DNA of 64,000 nt, taken from positions 1 to 64,000 of the forward strand of contig LLEY01000061.1 in the NCBI GenBank assembly GCA_001414485.1, in the 5' to 3' direction. The notes under the pieces are model-generated. The model had not been told where the DNA came from, did not search any database, and saw nothing but the letters and a program-made list of their open reading frames with translations. Shown here piece by piece: positions 22,801-31,385 of this stretch; the stretch's first letter is position 1, and the number at the start of each line of letters is the position of its first letter. The translations under genes and the position numbers were made by a program. Source of the stretch: Calycina herbarum (taxonomy: Eukaryota; Ascomycota; Leotiomycetes; Helotiales; Pezizellaceae).

Positions 22801-25015
22801 GAGGTGTCTGAATCGTCGTATAATTCTAAAACATTCTACTTCCTAACCCTTTCCGTCTTCTTAAATAAGAACGTTCTAGAGGTTATTAAGCGAGACGTAT
22901 AAACAGTCTATATCGTTAATATATATAATAAATAGTGTATCTGAATATATAACATAGAATTCCGCATAGCCGATTAGTATACTAATCGTGATCGATCCTA
23001 GAAAGGATACGTAGCCTTTACTAAATTATATACTAATCTAGCCTTTAGTACTTTCGTCGATAGGGATATTTTAGACGTGTTTAGCGTACGCTAAGTATTA
23101 ATCGTATCCTATACTCGACTTTCCTCCTACGCCGGTATCGATTATAACTCTAAAGAAGTAGTCTCGTACGTACTTCTTAGCAGTAGACGTAAATACCTCT
23201 TCTATAAACTTATAAGATATAGTGTCTAGAATTAGTAGTAGAATAAATCTGCTAAAAGCATAATCTTATACTAAGTTTATTAGACTAGCTATAAGAGTCT
23301 AGGCACTCGAATTGTCGATATATCTAATAGAAGTAATTAAGTAGTAGATAACCTCACCGTTAGAATCACTTTTATAATCTATTATAATCGTCTAGAGTGT
23401 TTCGGATATATCTTCCTCTTCTATACGTTCTATAATAGTAATATAAGTACAATAGATCTTTTTAACAAATCTACTGTCTTTTCTATAGAAGCTGCCTCTA
23501 TTACTCTTTTGCTATTTAGCAAAGTAACGATCCTACTCTTCTTAAGTATAATTCTAGAATCAGTAGCCTTCCTTTCCACATATATAACACTTATTATTCT
23601 TTCTAGATTTATACTAGTAGTAGTTATAAGAGTTACTATAAGAGTTACTAGAATTGTTATACTTATAGAAGTAACAATCGGTTATTAAGGTTTCGGCATT
23701 TAAGGCGTTGTAGCTTACTTCGTAATTGCGAATAGAGCCTCTTAAAAGGGTAATAGTGCTTTAAAGTAACGAGTTTTATAGTAAGGTCGAGTATATACTT
23801 CGGCATTCTAGTACTTCCTTATATATAATAAGTAGCTTATTAGCTAATTGTCTATTGCTTTACATATCCTTAGGAAGTCTATAGCGAAGTTCTTCTAATT
23901 TAGATAGCATCTCCTCAAAGCACTAGCTAGGTGTCTTTTCCGAATATTCTAGCTTAGCTTTAGTTCGTAAGAATGTAACACGATTCCACTCAGAGGACTA
24001 ACCTCTAGAGTATAGCTCATCCTCAAAATATAACTAGATAGCAGTAGAAAGAGCGTCGTATAATTGATTGGTTCCTTCCTTAAAGACACTAGTATAAAAG
24101 TGGTTTAATACCTAACCCTTAAGCATAATCAGGAAGGCAAGGTTATATGCCAAGGGTGATATACTACAACGATTACATATATCCTTAAATATTCTCGACT
24201 TAAGCTTAAAGTTATCTCCCTTACTACTATACTTTTGTTCATCTAAATATAACTTTATAAGGTTGCTAAGTATAAAGGCAGGGTTGCCTATCTAGCTATT
24301 GCCAGAATAGCTGCCTATAGCTGGTTGGCTTACAAGAGCGTTCTAGGTTACAAAAGCTGCCGGTGGAGTTATAAGAGCTACTACTGGTAGAGTTATAAGG
24401 ATAGGAATATTGCTTACAAAAGCAGTTAAAGTAGTATTCGAAGTAGAAGGATTCGTAAAGGCGTTTAAAGTAGTAAGGTTCTAGTACCCTAGAAGAAGCT
24501 TAGAGAATCGGTTAGGGTGTTCTTTAATATACTTGTATCTCGTAGCCATCTCTCGTAATTAAGTTTGCAATTTGTATACTTAATCTCTTAATTCCTAGAT
24601 CGGCTATTTAGGCTTTATAAGTTCTTAAGACGTATTATAGAGTGCTTTTGATATAATCGCCTTATGTCCATCCGTCTCTACCTACACGCCTCTATTACGT
24701 AGTAGCTTACGCATCTTAATAAGGGTGTTTCTTCCTATGTTTACGAACTTAGCTTTAGGCCATTCGTCAAAGTCTATAAGATATATCTCCCATAGATAAT
24801 CGTCGTCTATTCTATTAACATCGTATTCCTCTATCTTTTTATTTATATAAGCCGTGGCTTCCTTGTCTTCAACCCACTATGGTTATAGTAGTGCTATGGT
24901 ATCGAAAGTGTTAAGGGCGTCGATAAAGTTATCAGTGCTTGAAGTGGTGGATGATATCTTGTCTTATACTAGGTGAATAGTACGTCGTAATCTTGTTTTA
25001 TAATTTTGTTTTTAT
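19850..25015 (-). pseudogene. Copia Gag-Pol polyprotein remnant
   Basis: Read from about 25015 down to 19850 on minus. Recognisable in order: Gag with MATRYKYIKEHPNRFSKL (24549 onward, though coding-like sequence begins upstream), a CCHC knuckle beginning CYICGKEG near 23575, a retropepsin-like VIIDTGVGGKSS near 23130, reverse transcriptase with LRVYIRDIT (near 21090) and FIRLLKG, and RNase H with LYTFTDSSF and VTRSVLALELY (near 20190). The integrase region between protease and RT is too eroded to read with confidence. Dozens of in-frame TAA/TAG codons interrupt it, nearly all explicable as CAA, CAG or TGG after C-to-T or G-to-A change. Confidence 0.8.
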
Positions 25016-25132
25016 GTGAGTTACTCTTTTAATGCTTATGAGTTATTAAAATCGGGTGAATTGTCTTTGTACAATAGCCGTTCTAAAGGGTTCAAGAGCG
25101 GTCGCAAGGGCGTTTGCAAGTAGGGTGGTATT

Positions 25133-25299
25133 ACAAGTCGAAGAGGTTGTAAGGTTATATTAGTTATATTGTAAGTCGAAGAGGTTGTAAGGTTATATTG
25201 CAATTCGGAGAGGTTGCAAGGTTGTAAGAGTGTTGTAATTCGGAGAGGTTGCAAGGTCGTAAGGGTGTTGTAATTCGGAGAGGTTGCAAGGTTGTTGTA
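25133..25299. repeat. Imperfect tandem repeats in the copia 5' untranslated region
   Basis: Five copies of a roughly 29-37-bp unit with core AATTCGGAGAGGTTGCAAGG, the first two shifted to AAGTCGAAGAGGTTGTAAGG. They lie between the 5' LTR and Gag. Translated on minus they make a spurious repetitive open frame (LQPLRI/CNLSELQ), which I do not regard as a gene. Confidence 0.75.
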
Positions 25300-25479
25300 A
25301 CTGTACTGTACGTCCCAGAGTTTGTAGTGGTATTGTCGGGGGTGTAACCAGTAGAAGGAGTCTCTTCCGAGAAGAGGAGTCTACTTTGCACAACTACGTA
25401 ACTGTACGTAAGCTTACGATTCCGAGAACCGCGATACGTATAGTCAGTTTTTCTGATCTGCGCGCGCGACACTGATCAG

Positions 25480-25629
25480 TGTTGGTATGACTTGGTGGCC
25501 AATAGCATGATGCAAAAAGAGTATATTATCGTTCGTGTATACAGAGCAAAGTAAGCTGCTCTGTCTACTTAAATAGACCTTAAGCGAGAAGGTCACGTGG
25601 AGTGCTATTCACTCATTATTATGCCGACA
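25480..25629 (-). repeat. Copia 5' LTR (right)
   Basis: 150 bp, TG...CA ends, followed by the ATAGA target copy at 25630-25634. Less mutated than its partner. Confidence 0.95.
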
Positions 25630-25634
25630 ATAGA

Positions 25635-27816
25635 CCTTCTAAATTATATTTATAAGATCTTATATATCCTTATCCTTACTTCTACTACTACTTATATTAC
25701 TTTTAAGATTAATAATCGTCTCTCTTTTATACTCTTAGGCGTCCTTTAGAGGCTTTTAAAGAGGCTCTTTTTAGGTCTCTTTTCAAGGCTCGTCTTAGAG
25801 CTCGTCTCGAGACTCTTATATAAATCTATCCTTCTTATATACTCTCTTAAAAGTACTAATATCCTTAGATAACGTCTTCTATATACTAAGAGCGATACCT
25901 AAATATACTAATTCTACTATACTTAATTTACAAAAGTCTTTAAAGCTTAGGAATTGTTCCTAAGTTACTTAGATATAATCGTTATATACTTAAATACTAA
26001 ATTAAGAAAGATTATATATACCTTTATACTATACCTAAAACATATGCTATAATTCTACTATAGACCTTACTTTATACTTATTATAATCTATAGTACTCGA
26101 GAGACGATAGGAGAAAGCTATAGGTTACTTAAATAGCGTTATAAGTAGTAGAAGAGAGCGTAGAAGTATAGGCTTCTTAATAGTATTAACCCTTGAATTA
26201 TCTCTAGTAACTACTAGAGAATTAAAGTATACGTTTAAAAGTATACTATATCCCCTACTTATATATACTAGCGGAAGTGCTATTATATCTCTCTTTATCT
26301 CTCCTTTTTTATTCGTATATATTAAATTTGTAATAACAAACGTAGGAGGAGTAGTCGTTGATCCCTAGCCTCTATATACTCTCTTTACCTATAACTTTAT
26401 ATCTAAATACCTTATTATATAGTAATTAAGAGTAGTAGGTTATACGTAGCACGTCCTAGAGAAGTTGGTACACGTATCTTTAGTATATCTAAAGTTCTTT
26501 TAAATCTCTGCCGTCGCTCCTAGCACTCCTACTTACAACGCTCTCTTAATCGCTAAATCGTTAAGCTGCCTACTTGTTATAGTAGAGCGTGCTCTCTTCG
26601 CCTTTTATGCCTTCTTTTAAGTATTCCTTTTATCCCCCTTTCTCTTACGTAAGAGAGACGCCGCCGCCGCCTTCCGCGCTGCCTTCTTATCTATATACCT
26701 CTAAGCTTCGCTATCGTTATCGCTTAAAGATTCGATAAAGGATAGATCGCTCTCGTTACTCGATTTGTTTACTACTTCGTCGTATATGTTAGTAACGCCC
26801 TTAGGCTTTTTAGCGCTCTCTTTCTCTAGAGCCTTTATAGCTTTTAAATTAACAGGATTATTCGGATCGTTGTTTACGCTATAATATACTACTAAAACGT
26901 ACTAGATTATCTTCTCTCCGATCACCTTAGTATACCCTAGAGCCTTCTTAAAGTCGTCCTAATCTCTCTAATTACTAATATCGTGTCTTTTAGGATTGCT
27001 CTTTATACTTTAAATAGCTGTTTAATAATTAGGATCTCGGCGCCCTTAATTACACCTAAAATAGCTATTAATAAATCTATCTACTACTCTATATATATTT
27101 GCTACTATATACGCGAAGTCTACCTCTCGATCCTCAAGCCCTAAATTTAAGAGCTTATTAAGAGTCCTCTCTTATATACTATCTACGTACGTCTTCACCT
27201 TAATCGCTATAACTAGCGCTTTTAAGGCATTTAATACTTTAGAGAGGGTCTTCTTTCTAGGAGTCTTTTAAGCTTTATTACTATCACTCTTAGTAAGCTC
27301 GGTAGATAGAAAGGTTCTCTTCTTTTTAGACTTCGCTAACAAGGCTATAGAATCCTCCTCCTTAAAGATTAATATATATTTAGCCTCCTTTTTAGCTTCT
27401 TTTCTCGCCCTCGCCCTCGCCCTTGCCCTCGCTGTCTCTCTCCCCCTCCTTTCTCTTATCTGGTATTCCTCCTCTCTTTCAGCATCGGCTCTTTCCTCCT
27501 CTATATATATCGTATTATCTTCCTTAATCGATTATTATAATTTAGCGGCTTTAGAGAGGGAGGTAATTAAGAGTATATGAGAGCCTAGTACTGTTAAAGG
27601 GCTCTTACTAGGAAGGCGTGCTTCTAGAGCCTTTGAGCTAGCTCTTACTAAAGCTCCTATATCGATTATAACCTTCCTTAGTAGTGGTGGTGGTGGTGGT
27701 ATATCGGTGGTGGGAGAGGGGGCCTTTTTGGTAGCTTTTTTAGTGGCTTTTTTAACTTTGGGGGGTGATTTGGGTAACTCTGGCCCAGGGCCTTATGAGC
27801 TTATATTCCTAGGCAT
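25635..27816 (-). pseudogene. Second ORF of the Tc1/mariner element, N-terminal portion, unknown function
   Basis: Starts with ATG at 27816-27814, about 30 bp inside the right inverted repeat, and stays in one frame for about 727 codons to the copia insertion, then continues at 19556. The only breaks are TAA/TAG/TGA typical of RIP. Composition: a Lys/Pro/Thr-rich N-terminus (KVKKATKKATKKAP, then a run of prolines), an Arg/Glu-rich helical block with alternating Ala-Arg, an acidic Ser block (ESLSDNDSE) followed by a basic block (KKAARKAAAA, LRKRKGDKR). A more globular second half includes RSTITSRQLNDLAIKRAL and PTTLNYYIIRYLDIKL. It is not a second copy of the transposase and I recognise no domain. 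It may be a DNA-binding accessory or a captured host gene. Confidence 0.6.
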
Positions 27817-27847
27817 ATTGGAGTATCAAAGGTATCAAGAACAAGGC

Positions 27848-27962
27848 AATAAGTGGTTATTTAGCTAATATTTCTATAGGGCCTCCTGGCACGATTACGG
27901 TACGTAAAACGCTCGGATTATAAAAAAAGTGGGCAAATTCAAGCTTAACTCGCAACTGACTG
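27848..27962 (-). repeat. Right terminal inverted repeat of the Tc1/mariner element
   Basis: 115 bp, inverted copy of 17526-17640, with TA target copy at 27963-27964. Confidence 0.9.
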
Positions 27963-28293
27963 TACTCGTGGGTGAGCTTCCTTACCCACAAATTTCAATT
28001 TTCCTATTCATCCACGATCGTATGTCAAACTATCGAAATACAATAAACTTGAATTTCTTTCTAAATTCTATGTAATAACTTACCCGAAAAATAAATGCAA
28101 TAAGAACAAGACCTAACGTAGAATCAAACGAACCAATTAAATTACAACATCCCAAACACATCCCCTTTAGACACCAGCCTGCACAAAGAACCCCCCAGTT
28201 CCAAGCAACACCTCGAACAATACACCCATTTAGAATCATGACCGCTTCTCTAATGTAGGAAACTCGTTTCCATTGCACATCGAAAAGTCATAC
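27963..28293. other. Short intergenic flank
   Basis: 330 bp between the transposon end and the stop of the secreted repeat protein; probably that gene's 3' UTR. Nothing else is seen. Confidence 0.5.
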
Positions 28294-29370
28294 TTACAAG
28301 ATCGCAACGGCAACCAAGCCAGCAACGAGACCCCATCCTGTAATCATGTTGGCACTAGCAGCACCCGTAAATTGGCCAGGAGCGGCAGTCGCAGTCTGAG
28401 ATGGAACGATAACAGTGTTGATAGAAGAGTTCGATCCAGAAGGTGGGGTGATGATGCCGGTAGGAGTCACCGGGCAGACAGTTGTGTATGCAACTTCAGA
28501 GGAGGTGACCACGATTGGAGCAGTGGAATAAGGACACTTGGTGACAGTTGGTGCGCAAGAGGAGATCGTGACAACTTTGCTGGTGTAAACTATTGAAGTC
28601 GTGAAGTTGGCACCACGGGAAGAGTAGCAAGCAGCCTGGTTTTGAGGTGGGAGAGAAGCACAATCACCACCGATTGGGCTTGGTGTTGAAGTAGGTGTAG
28701 TAGACGAGCCCGAGGCATAACAAGCTGCTTGATATTGAGGTGGGAGAGATCCGCAACCGCCAACAGATGCTGGAGTTGCGGTTGATGTAGCTGAGGCTTT
28801 GGATTGGCATTCGGCTTGGTACTTTGGATCAACACCAGCACATCCACCAATGGAGGGAGTTGCAGTGGCTGTGGAAGAACGAGATGCATAGCAGGCGGCC
28901 TGGAACTGAGGTGGGAGAGAACCACACGCGCCTCCAATTGCGCTGGTTGAGCTTGATGTTGCCGATTGCTTGGAAAAACATTCTTCTCGGTATTTCGGGT
29001 CAACACCAGCACAACCGCCAATGATGAGTGGTGTTGGGGTGGCAGTGACGGCAGAAGAGCGAGATGCGTAACAAGCGGCTTGAAATTCAGGTGCAAGTGA
29101 ACCACAATTACCCCCAATGACGCTGGCAGTCGAGCTTGGGACCACAGAGGAGGAACGAGATTTGTAGCATTCGGCTTGATTTGCTGGAGGAAGCGAAGCA
29201 CAATCGCCTCCTATAACAGATTTGGTTGCACTTGGTGCAGCAGATGAGGATCGAGATTTGTAGCAGTCGGCTTGGTTGGCTGGAGGAAGTGAAGCGCAGT
29301 CTCCTCCGATCAATGTTTGGGCTTGTGTGCTGGCGATTGCCAAAGCGAGGGCGATGAATGAGGTCTTCAT
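28294..29370 (-). CDS. Secreted, GPI-anchored repeat protein with eight Cys-pair units
   Basis: Single exon, 358 residues. Signal peptide: MKTSFIALALAIASTQAQT. Residues about 20-270 hold eight units of about 30 residues, each with two Cys: six of the type GG-x-CxSLPP-x-x-QAxCYxSRSS and two (units 4 and 6) of the type GGCAGVDPKYxxEC, joined by Ser/Thr/Pro/Ala linkers likely to be O-glycosylated. A further Cys-containing domain (SSCAPTVTKCPYST, TVCPVTP) follows, then a Ser/Thr/Pro-rich stalk. The C-terminus is SAN-MITGWGLVAGLVAVAIL, a plausible GPI-attachment site and hydrophobic tail. It is probably exposed on the cell wall or plasma membrane. The stop codon overlaps a perfect intron donor (TTGTAAGTATG), so a spliced form with a different tail is possible. 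The repeats are unlike CFEM or hydrophobin Cys patterns; I do not recognise a named family. Confidence 0.82.
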   Translation of the reverse strand: MKTSFIALALAIASTQAQTLIGGDCASLPPANQADCYKSRSSSAAPSATKSVIGGDCASLPPANQAECYKSRSSSVVPSSTASVIGGNCGSLAPEFQAACYASRSSAVTATPTPLIIGGCAGVDPKYREECFSKQSATSSSTSAIGGACGSLPPQFQAACYASRSSTATATPSIGGCAGVDPKYQAECQSKASATSTATPASVGGCGSLPPQYQAACYASGSSTTPTSTPSPIGGDCASLPPQNQAACYSSRGANFTTSIVYTSKVVTISSCAPTVTKCPYSTAPIVVTSSEVAYTTVCPVTPTGIITPPSGSNSSINTVIVPSQTATAAPGQFTGAASANMITGWGLVAGLVAVAIL

Positions 29371-31385
29371 GTTGATTAAGCGTGAAATGATATTGTAACA
29401 GCGAATGTTATAATGAAATGGTTGAAAGTCGAGAAACGGAGAGAGAAAATTCTAAGGAGAAAGTGAAGAAAAGATGGGAAGATTGAAAGACTGTTGTTGA
29501 TGATGATGAGTGCAAATAGAGGAGATTCTGGGAAACTTATATATCTTCTACTCATCTACCTCCTCATCTATGCAGTCAAACTCAGCGACATTGAAGTGTT
29601 GGTGGCGTCGCTAAGCTCGGTGCTATTCAAATTCAGGAGCCCACGATGCGGTATTCCCATGGCCTGTGGGAAATGACAAGGTCTGCTATTCCTACAACAT
29701 ATGTTTTAGCAGTGAAATGGCGGTGATAGAAAGTCCTAGGTATCTTCACATTGGGTAGCAGATGCAAGGAATGCGGTGAGTGTGGCTTGCGTAGAGAAAG
29801 TCATCGCGCTTGGCATTTGTGCGCAGACAACTATTTCGCAAATTATCATACTACAACAACTTGTTTTTGGATACCAAATTTACTTTATCAAAGTAAACTT
29901 TGGTGCAAAAAGAGCTTGGTGTTTCGTAGATACTCAAATATCGTCCTCGCTGATTATTTCTCTCAAGGAGTGATTGTTTCTTGATAATTTTATAAATGTA
30001 GTATATTGGAAGCCCAAGATGTTCGGGCTCTACTTCAGTTTTCTCAAAGTTGAGGTCGGCGATGCTATTCTAAGTCCGAGGTCGGCGATTACCTTGGGAA
30101 GACGTAAAATCAAAATAGGAAGTTGTAGAAAGTTAAAACAAGGGGCAACAGGCAGCGAACAAAATGAAACTATTCTGCACCTCTGGATAAGTATTCAGCT
30201 GCTTACAAGTTGTTGATGAGGAAGTTAAGCAGTCAGCAACACCTGATGAAGTCTTCATTCAGCGGGGCTCTTGTGATTACGATTGGCCAGCTTCTTTCGG
30301 CGGAGTGCGAACCCTGTCTGGAAGTCTGCATCAGAGACTTGGCAGTTAAGCTTAAACTATCTCTCAGCCCAAGTCCGGGGAACCCGTTAGATTCTTGTAT
30401 TACGATGTATGCGGTGTAGATATTGCTGAATCATTAACCTGTTTAGAGCTTTGAAAGTGCGAGTAGCGAGTGTTTTTTAGAGGTGGAATTGAGAAAAAGT
30501 CATGTCGAGATTTCGATGTGAGACTTCCCAAACAAAACTTAATACTTTGCAGCTGTGTATTTATCAACGGTCGAAGGAGTGTAACCGAAATTTATCTGAG
30601 AGAATCTCAAGCCACATCTTGAAGTTGGCAGGGGCGATAGAAACTGGCGTCCTTTTGAATACACCCCTTTCGCCAAAATAGCCGAGAAATTCACCTGATT
30701 CTTCGACCCCCTTCGCAGAAGAGGTTTAATTATTCCAGAAAATTTGAGAGAGAGAAAAGCAATGGTGGTTCCGGAAGAAAATCCGAATCTTGGAGATCCA
30801 GTGTCGATATATGGGACTAAAAACGCGGCAGCAAATAACTCCCCAATTTCTCGTTTTCCAAGGATTGAATCGAAGAAACTCCGCCCACCAGGGGGTGTAC
30901 TCATTCGTGAGACAGGTTATGGTTGGTGCTTAGGAACACCACAACTTACCTGAGCAGCAAACAATCAGGGCAAACCCTCTCTAAAAAAATCCAGCTAATA
31001 CTCTACTAGAGATATTCTAGCTGGAAAGGGTGAAAGGTGCAAGTAAATTCAATAATTTTGCGGTGGCTTAGTGTTCCTGAACCAAGCATAATCTGTCTCA
31101 CGGATGAGTACACCCCCTGGTGGCCTAGATATTTGAGATTTAATTGTCGTACGATGTCTAGGTCAATAATATCCATGACCCGAGAGAAAAGTTAGAACAA
31201 CGGGAGCTATGTACAGCCGCTTTTGTTGTAACCGCGAGAGAGGAAAAAACCAGCGCCCTCAGCATTTGCAACCAAGAGACCAAGAATAATAAACCAGACT
31301 CAGTCAGCAAACGACTTCGGAAGATTCTCTGACCTCTCATCCCACGACTTTAGCCGCCCGATCCTCTTCTTCCGCTTTCCTCCAA
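29371..31385. other. Intergenic region holding a foldback repeat
   Basis: About 2 kb between the divergent secreted-protein start (29370) and the 3' end of the NB-ARC gene. The first few hundred bases are the promoter of the secreted protein. Open frames (29751-29984 on plus, 30539-30904 on minus) show no domain. The minus frame at 30539-30904 begins inside the left arm of the foldback repeat and could be a gene remnant. Confidence 0.5.
30885..31123. repeat. Foldback / palindromic element with 60-bp inverted arms
   Basis: Arms 30885-30945 and 31064-31123 are inverted copies starting CCACCAGGGGGTGTACTCAT and agreeing at roughly 50 of 60 positions. Inside, CCAGCTAATACTCTA and its inverse (TAGAGATATTCTAGCTGG) form a second, central inverted repeat near 30992-31025, so the whole 239 bp could fold into a long hairpin. 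No clear target duplication flanks it. Each arm includes an outward-reading ATGAGTACACCCCCTGGTGG. Confidence 0.75.

Larger units (their letters stand above)
19557..25629 (-). mobile_element. Ty1/copia LTR retrotransposon, full length, RIP-inactivated
   Basis: 6,073 bp, bounded by 150-bp direct repeats (19557-19706 and 25480-25629) that begin TG and end CA, with an ATAGA 5-bp target duplication. Coding order read on minus is Gag, a zinc knuckle, a protease-like site, then reverse transcriptase and RNase H, so the right LTR is the 5' LTR. The element sits inside the second reading frame of the Tc1/mariner element and is therefore the younger insertion. A block of imperfect tandem repeats lies between the 5' LTR and Gag. 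All frames are riddled with CAA/CAG/TGG-derived stops. Confidence 0.92.
17526..27962. mobile_element. Tc1/mariner-type DNA transposon, RIP-inactivated and split by a copia element
   Basis: The ends are inverted repeats beginning CAGTCAGTTGCGAG, each 115 bp (17526-17640 and 27848-27962), and the element is flanked by TA on both sides (17524-17525 and 27963-27964), the target duplication of the Tc1/mariner superfamily. Total span is 10,437 bp; without the nested copia element (6,073 bp plus one 5-bp target copy) the element is 4,359 bp. It carries a transposase remnant on plus (17717-18724) and a much longer convergent open frame on minus. The whole body is AT-rich, full of TAA/TAG in place of CAA/CAG/TGG, and depleted in CpA, the signature of repeat-induced point mutation. 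The near-identical ends show the element was complete when it inserted. Confidence 0.9.

Noticed and set aside
25133..25299. CRISPR-like spaced repeats
   Set aside because: Repeat spacing is irregular (29-37 bp), units are imperfect, and they lie between the LTR and Gag of a copia element in a eukaryote. They are retroelement leader repeats.
25164..25472. 102-codon repetitive open frame on minus
   Set aside because: Product of the tandem repeats in the copia leader; no independent gene evidence.
28590..29201. 203-codon frame on minus in another phase
   Set aside because: Shadow of the secreted repeat protein; periodicity comes from its repeats.
30539..30904. 121-codon frame on minus as a gene
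   Set aside because: Begins inside a foldback repeat and has no recognised domain; kept only as a possible remnant.
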